44,231 nucleotides of DNA from an uncultured bacterium (lineage in GTDB: Bacteria > Bacillota > Clostridia > Oscillospirales > Oscillospiraceae), in NCBI GenBank assembly GCA_947176765.1, contig CAMWRX010000016.1, positions 1 through 44,231 of the forward strand. The letters are read 5' to 3'. This document shows, in pieces, positions 27,173-35,644 of this stretch; the stretch's first letter is position 1, and the number at the start of each line of letters is the position of its first letter. Below the pieces are notes generated by a model. It was not told the origin of the DNA. It worked only from the letters and a program-made list of their open reading frames with translations, and did not search any database. Both the position numbers and the translations under genes were made by a program.

Positions 27173-27230
27173 ACGGATGTTCATGCCTATCTTACAAAAA
27201 GAGCAACGAAGAGACAAAAACATATTATGC

Positions 27231-27260
27231 ATTATACACCACCTTTAACGCTTTAGTCAA
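27231..27260 (-). promoter_or_regulatory. Promoter of the opp operon
   Basis: On the minus strand: TTGACT (27255-27260), 18-base spacer, TATAAT (27231-27236). Predicted start near 27224, giving a 160-base leader. Confidence 0.8.
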
Positions 27261-27358
27261 GTGTTGTATACGATGTTGGTTGGAGGGGAATTAATATTCT
27301 TTATATTTAAAAGGAAGGAAAAAATTTCTTTCCGAGTAAAATTTTTTGGGCTGCCTGA

Positions 27359-27387
27359 TTGCAGCGCTTTTGTGCAATGTGTAGAAT
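27359..27387 (+). promoter_or_regulatory. Probable promoter of the mgl operon
   Basis: TTGCAG (27359-27364), 17-base spacer, TAGAAT (27382-27387), giving a leader of about 230 bases. TAAAAT at 27556-27561 is an alternative -10 nearer the gene but lacks a good -35. The intergenic stretch 27063-27622 otherwise holds only the opp promoter and its leader hairpins. Confidence 0.5.
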
Positions 27388-27622
27388 TGCCGCGACGTGT
27401 CTGCCACCGATTCTAGCAGAAATGCCGGTTCCGTTTCCACCGCAAAGCGCAGCCCGGTCCCCGGAGTGGTATCCTTTTTCAAGACAGGACAGAAAAACAA
27501 AGTTTTTTCATAGATGAGCAAAGAATTTTCTATCGTCTTCTCTGGAGAAAACCGTTAAAATGACCATATGGGAAGCGTAGTTTTCCCGAAAATTCTAAAG
27601 TTTCAATAGGAGGAACATGAGG

Positions 27623-28633
27623 ATGAAAAAGATTATTGCGCTCTTGCTCTCTGCCCTGATGGTTATGAGCCTGTTTGCCGGCTGCAGCAAAAAGACGGAC
27701 GACGGCGGCAAGTCTTCCGGCGGTGACGGCGAGAAGGGCACCATCGGCGTGTGCATCTACAAGTTCGACGACGCTTTCATGACCACCTACCGCAACAGCC
27801 TCGAGGAGATCCTGAAGGGCAAGGGCTACAAGGTCTCTGTCGTGGACGGCAACAACGACCAGGCCAAGCAGAACGAGCAGATTGATACCTTTATCAGCCA
27901 GGGCGTCCAGGCGCTGATCATCAACCCCGTCATGACCTCCGCCGCTGACGCCATCATCGACAAGGTCAAGACCGCCGGTATCCCCACCGTACTCATCAAC
28001 CGTGAGCCCACCGCCGAGCAGATGGCCGCTTATGACAAGCTGGTCTACGTCGGCTGCGATGCCGCTCAGTCCGGCACCTTCCAGGGCGAGCTGATTCTGG
28101 ACACCCCCAACAAGGGCGACATCAACGGCGACGGCAAGGTCTCCTACATCATGATCCAGGGCGACCCCGAGAACATCGACGCGCAGCTGCGCACCGAGTA
28201 CTCTGTGAAGGCGCTGAAGGACGCCGGCGTTGAGGTGGAGCAGCTCAACCTCACCCGCGGCGACTGGGACCGTAACCGCGGCCAGGAGATCGCCGCCAAC
28301 GACCTGGCCCAGTTCGGCAACCAGATTGAGGTCATCTTCTGCAACAACGACGACATGGCCATCGGCGCCCTCCAGTCCATCCAGACCGCCGGCCGCAAGG
28401 TCAACGAGGACATCTACCTGGTGGGCGTGGACGCCCTGGACGCCGCCCTCAACGAGGTGAAGAACGGCAACATGACCGGCACCGTGCTGAACGACGCCGT
28501 GGGCCAGGCCACCGAGGCTGTCAACCAGATGGAGAAGCTGCTGAGCGGCACCACCTACTCTGAGGGCAACCAGAGCGTGTACGTTCCCTACGTGAAGGTT
28601 ACTCCCGATAACGTTGGCGACTTTATGAACTAA
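27623..28633 (+). CDS. mglB: Galactose/methyl-galactoside ABC transporter substrate-binding lipoprotein
   Basis: 336 residues. Signal peptide with lipobox LFAGC, lipidated Cys21, then a Gly/Ser linker. The periplasmic-binding-protein-1-like body follows the MglB pattern: FDDAFMTTYRNSLEEIL, VVDGNNDQAKQNEQID, INREP, the calcium-loop sequence DINGDGKVSY starting at Asp166, and FCNNDDMAIGALQSI. It binds galactose or glucose outside the membrane. An ATG at 27617 is only 3 bases from AGGAGG, so 27623 (9 bases) is chosen. It is first in the mgl operon, with strongly biased codons. Confidence 0.94.
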   Translation: MKKIIALLLSALMVMSLFAGCSKKTDDGGKSSGGDGEKGTIGVCIYKFDDAFMTTYRNSLEEILKGKGYKVSVVDGNNDQAKQNEQIDTFISQGVQALIINPVMTSAADAIIDKVKTAGIPTVLINREPTAEQMAAYDKLVYVGCDAAQSGTFQGELILDTPNKGDINGDGKVSYIMIQGDPENIDAQLRTEYSVKALKDAGVEVEQLNLTRGDWDRNRGQEIAANDLAQFGNQIEVIFCNNDDMAIGALQSIQTAGRKVNEDIYLVGVDALDAALNEVKNGNMTGTVLNDAVGQATEAVNQMEKLLSGTTYSEGNQSVYVPYVKVTPDNVGDFMN

Positions 28634-28653
28634 TTTTAGAAGCGGCTGCTTCT

Positions 28654-28688
28654 GCGGGGTGCGTGGCGCTTGTGCGCACGCACCCCGC
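28654..28688 (+). repeat. Intercistronic hairpin between mglB and mglA
   Basis: Perfect 12-base arms GCGGGGTGCGTG / CACGCACCCCGC with an 11-base loop and no T-tract. It probably protects the 3' end of mglB mRNA and gives excess binding protein over ATPase. Confidence 0.75.
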
Positions 28689-28755
28689 CTTATATAACGC
28701 CGCCCGTCCGGCCAGGCCGGAGGTAAAGGCGGAGAAAGAAACGGGGGATTGTGAA

Positions 28756-30255
28756 TTGTCAGAATATCGTTTGGAAATGCGCGGCGTGGTCAAGACATTT
28801 CCCGGCGTCAAGGCGCTGGATCATGCCCAGCTGAAGCTCCGCCCCGGCAGCGTCCACGCCCTGATGGGGGAGAACGGCGCGGGCAAATCAACCCTGATGA
28901 AGTGTATGTTCGGCATCTATCACATGGATGAGGGCGAAGTGATCTACGAAGGGGAGCCGGTTCACATCCGGGGGCCGCTGGACGCCCTGCACCGGGGCAT
29001 CGCCATGGTTCACCAGGAGCTCCAGCCCATCCCCGAGCGGAGCATCGCCGAGAACATCTATGTGGGCCGCTATCCCATGAAAATGGGGTTCCTTGTGGAT
29101 CACGAGAAGATGTATAAGGACGCGGCCGAGGTGCTCAAGGAGGTTCATCTGAACTTTGACCCCAAGGCGAAGCTGGGTTCCCTCAGCGTGTCCCAGATGC
29201 AGCTGGTGGAGATCGCCAAGGCGGTGTCCGCCGACTGTAAGGTGCTCATTCTGGATGAGCCGACCTCCTCCCTCACCGCGGCGGAGGTGGAGGCGCTGTT
29301 CACCATCGTGAACGAGCTGCGCAGCAAGGGCGTATCTATTGTGTACATCTCCCACAAGATGGACGAGATCCTGCGCATCAGCGACGAGGTCACCATCATG
29401 CGGGACGGGCAGTACATCGGCACCTGGAACGCCAAGGAGCTGACCACCGACTTCATCATCACCAAGATGGTGGGCCGGGAGCTGTCCAACCTCTATCCCA
29501 CGCGGTCGAACACCCCCGGCGAGGTGGTGTTTGAGGTGGAGGACTTCACCTCCATCAACCCCAAGAGCTTCCGCCATGCGAGTTTCAACGTCCGCAAAGG
29601 GGAGATTCTGGGTGTGGCCGGTCTGGTGGGCGCGCAGCGCACCGAGCTGATGGAGGGCCTGTTCGGCCTGCGGTGCCACTCTGCTGGAAAGATTACATAC
29701 CAGGGCAGGGAGCTGAAAATCAACCAGCCCAAGGATGCCATTGACGCCGGCATCGCCATGCTCACGGAAGACCGCCGGGCCACCGGTATCCTGGGGGTGC
29801 TGTCCATCGCGGACAATGTGTCCATTGCCTCCCTGAACCAGTACCTCATCGGGGGCATCATGCTGGACGACAAGAAGATTGAGGAGCTGGTGCAGGACAA
29901 CGTGGCCAAACTCTCCATCAAGACCCCCTCCTCCAAAACCCAGATCCAATCCCTGTCCGGCGGCAACCAGCAGAAGGTGCTGATCAGCCGCTGGCTGGCC
30001 CGTGATCCGGACGTCTTTATCCTGGATGAGCCCACCCGCGGCATTGACGTGGGCGCCAAATATGAGATCTACTGCATCATTGCCGACCTGGCCAAGAAGG
30101 GGAAGAGCGTGATCATGATCTCCTCCGAAATGAGCGAGCTGATCGGTATGTCTGACCGCGTCATGGTCATGTGTGACGGACGGGTCACCGGCTTCATCGA
30201 CGGCAAGGACGCCAACCAGGAGAATATTATGGCCCTGGCCACCCAGTTTGAGTAA
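28756..30255 (+). CDS. mglA: Galactose/methyl-galactoside import ATP-binding protein
   Basis: 499 residues from a TTG start; MglA proteins are about 500. Two tandem ABC domains: the first with GENGAGKSTLMKCMFG and LILDEPTSSLTAAEV, the second with the atypical Walker A of this family (GLVGAQRTELMEGLFG) and LSGGNQQKVLISRWLAR plus FILDEPTRGIDVGAK. The frame stays open to an ATG at 28663, but that start lies inside the intercistronic hairpin and lacks a ribosome binding site. The TTG at 28756 follows GGGGGA by 7 bases and gives the family N-terminus. It powers sugar uptake with MglC. Confidence 0.93.
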   Translation: MSEYRLEMRGVVKTFPGVKALDHAQLKLRPGSVHALMGENGAGKSTLMKCMFGIYHMDEGEVIYEGEPVHIRGPLDALHRGIAMVHQELQPIPERSIAENIYVGRYPMKMGFLVDHEKMYKDAAEVLKEVHLNFDPKAKLGSLSVSQMQLVEIAKAVSADCKVLILDEPTSSLTAAEVEALFTIVNELRSKGVSIVYISHKMDEILRISDEVTIMRDGQYIGTWNAKELTTDFIITKMVGRELSNLYPTRSNTPGEVVFEVEDFTSINPKSFRHASFNVRKGEILGVAGLVGAQRTELMEGLFGLRCHSAGKITYQGRELKINQPKDAIDAGIAMLTEDRRATGILGVLSIADNVSIASLNQYLIGGIMLDDKKIEELVQDNVAKLSIKTPSSKTQIQSLSGGNQQKVLISRWLARDPDVFILDEPTRGIDVGAKYEIYCIIADLAKKGKSVIMISSEMSELIGMSDRVMVMCDGRVTGFIDGKDANQENIMALATQFE

Positions 30256-30270
30256 GGAGGAGAGAAAAAC

Positions 30271-31287
30271 ATGGAGAGAATCAAATCGTTCAACCCCAAA
30301 AAGTTTGTGTCCGATAACGCGATCATTCTGCTGATCCTGCTGCTGGCGGTGTTCACCGCTTTCAACTCGGACAACTTCATCAGCCAGAGCAACCTGAAAA
30401 ACCTGATCATCAACGTGTCGCCCCGGTTCATCATCGCCTGCGGCGTGTCCGGCTGTCTGATCATCAAGGGCACCGACCTGTCCGCCGGCCGTCAGGTGGG
30501 CCTGGCCGCCTGCGTGTCCGCCATGCTGCTCCAGCAGATGGACTACGCGGCCAAGATGTTCCCCAACCTGCCCGACATTCCCTGGCCCGTCGCCATGGTC
30601 ATCGTCATGGCCGTTATGGCCGTGTTCGGTGCCATCAACGGTGCTATCATCGCGTTTTTGAAGGTCCCTCCCTTTATTGCCACGCTGGGCATGCAGCTGG
30701 TGGTCTACGGCATCTGCTCGGTGACCACCGGGAACCAGCCCATGGGCGGCTACAAAAGGAGCTACTTGGGCGTGGCCAGCGGCACCCTGAAGACCGCTAC
30801 CGGCATTGAACTCCTGGACTATATCCCCTATCTGGCTATTTTCGCTTTTATTATCGGACTTTTCATCTGGTTCCTTTACAATAAGACCCGTCACGGCAAG
30901 TATATGTACGCCATCGGCGGCAATGAGAGCGCCGCCCAGGTGGCCGGCGTCAACGTGCCCGCCACCATCATCCGCATTTACGTCCTGGCGTCCATGCTGT
31001 ACGGCCTGGCCGGCTTCCTGGTGGGCGCCAAGGCCGGCGGCGCCTCCACCGCCACCGCCTATGGCTATGAGCTGGAAGCCATCGCTGCCTGTACCATCGG
31101 CGGTGTGTCCGCCAACGGCGGCGTAGGCAAGGTCTCCGGCGTGCTGGTGGGCGTGCTGGTGTTCGAGGTGCTGAAGATCTGCCTCCAGTTCCTCCGCCTG
31201 GATCCCGCGTACACCTTCATTGCCCAGGGCCTGGTCATCATCATCGCCGTGGCCCTCGATCTGCGCAAGTATCTGGCCAAGAAGTAA
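30271..31287 (+). CDS. mglC: Galactose/methyl-galactoside ABC transporter permease
   Basis: 338 residues, usual length for MglC/RbsC-type permeases (BPD_transp_2). Eight to ten membrane helices, with NLIINVSPRFIIACGVSG, IIKGTDLSAGRQVG, VPPFIATLGMQL and the signature YAIGGNESAAQVAGVN; the C-terminus has TIGGVSANGGVG. AAGGAGG precedes the ATG 15 bases after mglA. It is the last gene of the transporter, followed by a terminator. Confidence 0.95.
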   Translation: MERIKSFNPKKFVSDNAIILLILLLAVFTAFNSDNFISQSNLKNLIINVSPRFIIACGVSGCLIIKGTDLSAGRQVGLAACVSAMLLQQMDYAAKMFPNLPDIPWPVAMVIVMAVMAVFGAINGAIIAFLKVPPFIATLGMQLVVYGICSVTTGNQPMGGYKRSYLGVASGTLKTATGIELLDYIPYLAIFAFIIGLFIWFLYNKTRHGKYMYAIGGNESAAQVAGVNVPATIIRIYVLASMLYGLAGFLVGAKAGGASTATAYGYELEAIAACTIGGVSANGGVGKVSGVLVGVLVFEVLKICLQFLRLDPAYTFIAQGLVIIIAVALDLRKYLAKK

Positions 31288-31313
31288 GCGCAGAAAACTA
31301 TTATCACAGCCCC

Positions 31314-31346
31314 AAATGTCCGCCCGTTTTTGCGGGCGGACATTTT
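31314..31346 (+). terminator. Terminator of the mgl operon
   Basis: AAATGTCCGCCCG / CGGGCGGACATTT stem with a T-rich loop and T-rich tail. Confidence 0.9.
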
Positions 31347-31349
31347 CTA

Positions 31350-31378
31350 TTTTCAGAGCCACGCGTCTGTGATATAAT
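31350..31378 (+). promoter_or_regulatory. Promoter of the response regulator gene
   Basis: TATAAT (31373-31378) with a weak TTTTCA (31350-31355) at 17 bases. Predicted transcription start near 31385. Confidence 0.6.
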
Positions 31379-31382
31379 GAAT

Positions 31383-31422
31383 CATCGCCCATGGGCGATG
31401 GCGTTTTGCGGAGCAAAACGCC
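31383..31422 (+). repeat. Two abutting palindromes in the response regulator leader
   Basis: 31383-31400 is the 18-base perfect palindrome CATCGCCCATGGGCGATG. It is followed, sharing one base, by GGCGTTTTGC (31400-31409) / GCAAAACGCC (31413-31422) with a GGA loop. They sit at or just after the predicted transcription start and have no T-tract. Confidence 0.85.
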
Positions 31423-31459
31423 AAGCGGGCTTGTGTGCGGGGAAGGAGGTGGGCCGCAG

Positions 31460-33067
31460 ATGGAAGAATACCGGGTTCTGCTGGTGGATGACGAGGAGGA
31501 GACCCGGGAGGGCATCCGCCACAAAATCAACTGGGCGGAGTTGGGCTTCGAGCTGGCCGGTTCCGCGGCCGACGGGATCGACGCCCTGGAGCTTGCCCAG
31601 CGGCTGCGCCCGGACGTGGTGCTCACCGACATCAAAATGCCCCGCATGGACGGGCTGGAGCTGTGCCGCAGGCTGAAGCCGCTGCTGCCCGAAACCAAGA
31701 CGGTGGTGCTCTCCGGGTTTGACGAGTTTGAGTGCGCCCGGCAGGCGGTGGGATTGGGCGTATTCGAATACCTCCTGAAGCCCATCAGCGCCCTGGAGTT
31801 TTGCGGCGCGCTGGAGCGGCTGCGGGAACAGCTGGATCGGGAGCGGCAGGAGCGCCGGGAGCTTGAGTCGCTGCGCCGCCGGTATGAAGAGAGCCTGCCC
31901 CTCCTGCGGGAGCTGTTTTACACCCGGCTGCTGGACGGCCGCATTCCCCCCGAGCAAGTGGCGGATCAGGCCGCCCGATATGAGATCGAGCTGGCCCAGG
32001 GCTGCTGGACGGCGGCGCTGGTGCTGGCGGACGCGCAGGAGGGAACCGGCGGGACGGGCCGGGACGAATTACAGATGTTGGCCGTCCAGTCCTTTTTCCA
32101 GCGGCGTTTCTCCCTGGAGGGGTGCGCCCTGCGTGCCGTGCCCTACAACGACATGGTGGCTTTGCTGGTACAGATGAAGGACGAGGGACAGATTGATGCG
32201 CTGACGGAGGAATTGGAGCGGCTGTGCGCGTTGGCGGTCCCTCTGCTGGGCATGACCCTATTTGTGGGGGTGGGCCGGCCCCGCCCGGGTCCGGAGCTGC
32301 TCCACGAATCAATGGAGGGAGCCGCCGCCGCGGCGGACTACCGGGTGCTCATGGGGGCGGAGCAGGTGCTTTACATTGGTGATTTGAAGCCGGGACGATC
32401 CGCCTGCCTCACCCTGGAGGAGGCGGATCAGCGGGCCCTGTCCGCCGCCGTGAAGCTGGGCAGCCGGGAGCAGGTGGCCCAGTTCATCCACCAGCAGATG
32501 GATCGGGTGCGGGAGGCCCGGCCGTCCCTGGCCCAGGGCCATATGTTTTTTTTGGAGATCTTGACCGCCCTCACCCGAATGGCCCGGGCCGGCGAGGCGG
32601 ATATGGAGGAGATTTTCGGCTCCGGCTTTACCGGCATGGTGTCCATCACCGACTTCCGCTCCCTGGACGAGCTGGAGGAGTGGCTGCTGGGGTGCACCCT
32701 GCGGCTGTGGGAGCAGCTCAACCGCCAGCGCAGCGATTCCACATGGAAAACGGTGGAGCGGGCCAAGAGCTTCATCGCCCAGCACTACGCCGACAAGGAG
32801 CTGAGCGTGGAAACTCTGTGCGCACATCTCCATCTGTCCCCCGCCTACTTCTCCACCCTGTTCAAGCGGGAGACCCAGAAAAGCTTCATCGCCTATGTCA
32901 CCGACCTGCGCATGGAGCAGGCCGCACGGATGCTCCAGGACACCGATGAAAAGACTTACCTCATTGCGGAGCGCACCGGCTACGCCGACCCAAACTATTT
33001 CAGCTATGTGTTCAAACGGCACTTCGGCATCTCGCCGTCCAAGTTCAGGGCGGGGCAGCAGCCATAG
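31460..33067 (+). CDS. AraC-type response regulator (YesN family)
   Basis: 535 residues. An N-terminal receiver domain has the acidic pair in LLVDDEEET, phosphoacceptor Asp57 in LTDIKMPRMDG and the lysine in LLKPIS. A middle region of about 300 residues follows with no known motif, then an AraC HTH pair (about 430-530, with LSVETLCAHLHLSPAYFSTLF and IAERTGYADPNYFSYVFK). No histidine kinase is adjacent in this window. The position after mglBAC suggests control of sugar uptake, with a terminator and its own promoter between. The frame opens at 31391, but GGAAGGAGG precedes the ATG at 31460, the family start. Confidence 0.93.
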   Translation: MEEYRVLLVDDEEETREGIRHKINWAELGFELAGSAADGIDALELAQRLRPDVVLTDIKMPRMDGLELCRRLKPLLPETKTVVLSGFDEFECARQAVGLGVFEYLLKPISALEFCGALERLREQLDRERQERRELESLRRRYEESLPLLRELFYTRLLDGRIPPEQVADQAARYEIELAQGCWTAALVLADAQEGTGGTGRDELQMLAVQSFFQRRFSLEGCALRAVPYNDMVALLVQMKDEGQIDALTEELERLCALAVPLLGMTLFVGVGRPRPGPELLHESMEGAAAAADYRVLMGAEQVLYIGDLKPGRSACLTLEEADQRALSAAVKLGSREQVAQFIHQQMDRVREARPSLAQGHMFFLEILTALTRMARAGEADMEEIFGSGFTGMVSITDFRSLDELEEWLLGCTLRLWEQLNRQRSDSTWKTVERAKSFIAQHYADKELSVETLCAHLHLSPAYFSTLFKRETQKSFIAYVTDLRMEQAARMLQDTDEKTYLIAERTGYADPNYFSYVFKRHFGISPSKFRAGQQP

Positions 33068-33071
33068 AGCA

Positions 33072-33110
33072 GAACAGCACCCCGGAAGCTCCGCTTCCGG
33101 GGTGCTGTTT
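33072..33110. terminator. Terminator between the response regulator and M32 genes
   Basis: Perfect 17-base arms AACAGCACCCCGGAAGC / GCTTCCGGGGTGCTGTT with a TCC loop. It serves the plus-strand gene and probably also the minus-strand run ending at 33139. Confidence 0.92.
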
Positions 33111-33138
33111 TGTGGTTCCGATTGATTTTTGCGCTTGA

Positions 33139-34635
33139 TTACAGGCCGTACAGTTCGCTGTATTTCTTCTCCAGGTAATCGGCGAACACGGTGGGATCGA
33201 AGTCGCCGCAGGCGTTCTTCACCACATCGGCGGGCTCCATCAGGCCGCCATACTGGTGGACCTTTTCCCTCAGCCAATTGGACACCTGGGACAGGTCGCC
33301 CTTGGAGACGGGACCCCACACGTCGATGTCCTGTTCCATGTTGCGCAGCATCTGGGCGCCGTAGGCGCTGCCCAGGGCGTAGGAGGGGAAGTAGCCGAAG
33401 GAGCCGCCGGACCAGTGGCTGTCCTGGAGGCAACCCCGCTTGTCGTCGGGCACGTCTATGCCCAGGTATTCCTTATACAGCCGGTTCCAGGTTTCAGGTA
33501 CGTCCTTGACCTCCAGCGTGCCGCCGATGAGCTGTTTTTCGATCTCGTAGCGCACCATGACGTGGAGGCAGTAGGTCAGCTCGTCCGCCTCGGTGCGGAT
33601 GAGGGAGGGCTGGGCCTTGTTGACGGCGCGGTAGAACTGCTCCGCCGTCACGTTGCCCAGCTGCTCCGGGAAGAACTCCCGCATCTTGGGGAAGATGGCC
33701 TGGATAAAGGGCAGGGAACGGCCGATCAGATTCTCATAGAACCTGGACTGGCTCTCATGGACGCCCATGGACACGCCGCCCGCCAGGCAGGTGTACTGCA
33801 AATCATCGGAGATGCCCAGCTCGTACTTGGCGTGGCCGCCCTCGTGGATGACGGAGTACATGGAGAAGCTCACATTGCCCTCGTCATAGTTGGTGGTGAT
33901 GCGCACGTCCTTGTTGTTGAACTCCAGGGTGTAGGGGTGCTCCGTCTCGCCAATGGTGCAGTGGGCGCGGTCAAGCCCCAGCACCTCCATGAGGTAATCG
34001 GAGAACTTCCGCTGGGCCTCCACGGGATAGGAGCGCCACAGAAAGCTGTCGTCGATCTGCTCTTTCTCCCCGATGGCGTGGATGAGGGGGACGATGCGCT
34101 CCCGGAGGGTGGCGAAAAACCCGTCCAAATACTTCATATCTACCCCGCGCTCGTACTCGTTGAGCAGGGCGTCATAGGGGGCCTTGGTGGTGTCATAGTA
34201 GCCGGCGAATTTGATGTTGAAGGCCACCAGCTTCTCCAGCACCGGGCGGAACAACTCAAAGTCGCTCTTCTCCTTGGCCCGATGCCACACGTCGCTGGCC
34301 TCGTTGGTCAGCATGGCGTACTCCATGTACTCATCCGCCGGGATGCGGGTGAGCTGGTCGTAGCTGCGTTTCAGCTCCTCCACCTGGCGGCGGACGGGAT
34401 GCTCCAGCTCATCCTTGCGGGCGCCCAGGAAGTCCAGCAGCTCCCCCACCTCGGGGGCGGAGAACAGCTTGTGACGCTCCCCGGCCAGGATGCCCAGGGC
34501 CACGCCCCGGCCCTCGGCGGTGTCCTTGGGGGCCACGGTGGTGCCGTCCAGGTACAGGGAGGAGGATGCCGCCTGATAGGCATACAGCTTCTTTTGCAGT
34601 TCGGCCAGCTTGGCCAGGGCCTCATTCAATTCCAT
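33139..34635 (-). CDS. M32-family metallocarboxypeptidase
   Basis: 498 residues, the size of thermostable carboxypeptidase 1 (Taq) homologues. The zinc motif HExxH is HEGGH at 264-268 within SVIHEGGHAKYELG, and the downstream third ligand glutamate is in GVHESQSRFYENL, as in the family; DDLQYTCLAGGVSMGVHE, EADELTYCLHVMVRYEIEK and HWSGGSFGYFPSYALGS are conserved family segments. It removes C-terminal residues from peptides in the cytoplasm. Last gene of the minus-strand run, 42 bases after the small membrane protein gene. Confidence 0.95.
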   Translation of the reverse strand: MELNEALAKLAELQKKLYAYQAASSSLYLDGTTVAPKDTAEGRGVALGILAGERHKLFSAPEVGELLDFLGARKDELEHPVRRQVEELKRSYDQLTRIPADEYMEYAMLTNEASDVWHRAKEKSDFELFRPVLEKLVAFNIKFAGYYDTTKAPYDALLNEYERGVDMKYLDGFFATLRERIVPLIHAIGEKEQIDDSFLWRSYPVEAQRKFSDYLMEVLGLDRAHCTIGETEHPYTLEFNNKDVRITTNYDEGNVSFSMYSVIHEGGHAKYELGISDDLQYTCLAGGVSMGVHESQSRFYENLIGRSLPFIQAIFPKMREFFPEQLGNVTAEQFYRAVNKAQPSLIRTEADELTYCLHVMVRYEIEKQLIGGTLEVKDVPETWNRLYKEYLGIDVPDDKRGCLQDSHWSGGSFGYFPSYALGSAYGAQMLRNMEQDIDVWGPVSKGDLSQVSNWLREKVHQYGGLMEPADVVKNACGDFDPTVFADYLEKKYSELYGL

Positions 34636-34677
34636 GTTGAATACCTCGTTTCCTATGTATTGTTAAATGTTTTTGCG

Positions 34678-34989
34678 TCAAACGTGATCCGGATCGTCGC
34701 CGGAGAAATGGACGCCGTTCCGTTTGGCCAGTGCTCGGGCCAGGGCCGCGCCGTCCTCGTCCAGGCCGCGGTTCTCAATGACCACCTCGCCCCACCAAAG
34801 CCCGGCGCGCCGCAGCCACAACAGGGCCTTGACGGTCTGTTCCAGCCCGCCGCCGTCCCCTTTCGCGTCTACCACCATCCGGGCGGGGCACACCCCCGGC
34901 AGCAGCAGCGCGCCCACCGCCAGCCACCCCAGGCTCACCAGCCCGAAGGCCGCCAGCAGCACTGCCAAAAATTGAAATACCTGCGTCAT
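34678..34989 (-). CDS. Small membrane-anchored protein of unknown function
   Basis: 103 residues. An N-terminal membrane helix (about 5-30, FLAVLLAAFGLVSLGWLAVGA) is followed by a short cytoplasmic or external domain containing RAGLWWGEVVIENRGLDEDG. AAAAGGAGG precedes the ATG. No family is recognised; it is translated in the minus-strand run between a phosphatase and the M32 peptidase. Confidence 0.7.
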   Translation of the reverse strand: MTQVFQFLAVLLAAFGLVSLGWLAVGALLLPGVCPARMVVDAKGDGGGLEQTVKALLWLRRAGLWWGEVVIENRGLDEDGAALARALAKRNGVHFSGDDPDHV

Positions 34990-35043
34990 TTCCGCCGCCT
35001 CCTTTTAAAACTGAGGCATTCTATGGCGGCAGACGGTTTTTTG

Positions 35044-35631
35044 TCACCGATTGAAGCAGACCAGCTCCGCTCCGCCCTCGTCCACCCGGACGGCGGAATA
35101 GGTTCCGTGGCGGAAGGACCAGTCCGGTCGGAGCAGATCCTGCTCCCCCGCCAGCCCCAGGTGGTACAGGACGAGGGACAGCGAGCCGTTGTGGGCAACC
35201 ACCAGGGTGTCCTCCCCCCGCTGGACAAGCTCGTCCACGCATCCGCCCACCCGCGCCAGCATATGGGCGGGCGGCTCTCCGCCGGGGGGCGTGGTGTGGA
35301 ACCAGTCCGACAGCAGCACGCCGATGTGGTCGCCGAAGCGCGCCTCCGCCGCACCCCAGCTCAGCCCCTCCAGTTCGCCCATGTCCTGCTCCCGCAGGGC
35401 GGGGCAGGCTTCCGGGACCACGAACCGGCCCTCGGTGCAGATCATGGCGGTGTCCCACGCCCGGGACAGGGGGCTGGCCGCGCAGCGGGTGAACTGCACC
35501 TCGTCCAGCTTGCCCGCCGCCTGTTTTGCCTGCTCCCGGCCCAGCTCGGTGAGGGGGTAGTCCCGCACGCCGAAAAACAGCTGCCGCTCATTGCCGGTGG
35601 ACTGGCCGTGGCGCACCAGATAGAGATACAT
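35044..35631 (-). CDS. Histidine phosphatase family protein
   Basis: 195 residues of the phosphoglycerate mutase-like/CobC branch. It begins MYLYLVRHGQSTGNE, with the catalytic RHG motif, followed by DYPLTELGREQAKQA, ASPLSRAWDTA and VVAHNGSLSLVLYHLG with the second histidine. The substrate is unknown; alpha-ribazole phosphatase is one option, but no cobalamin genes are nearby. The frame extends to 35664, but the start at 35631 has AAGGAGG and is the family start. Confidence 0.93.
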   Translation of the reverse strand: MYLYLVRHGQSTGNERQLFFGVRDYPLTELGREQAKQAAGKLDEVQFTRCAASPLSRAWDTAMICTEGRFVVPEACPALREQDMGELEGLSWGAAEARFGDHIGVLLSDWFHTTPPGGEPPAHMLARVGGCVDELVQRGEDTLVVAHNGSLSLVLYHLGLAGEQDLLRPDWSFRHGTYSAVRVDEGGAELVCFNR

Positions 35632-35644
35632 GGGGGATTCCTCC

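Noticed and set aside
27291..27521. 76-residue open frame between oppA and mglB on the minus strand
   Set aside because: It starts with TTG, lacks a ribosome binding site and overlaps the predicted mgl promoter; probably chance.
28888..31785. 965-residue open frame on the minus strand opposite mglA and mglC
   Set aside because: It crosses a terminator and a promoter of the other strand and has no recognisable motif.
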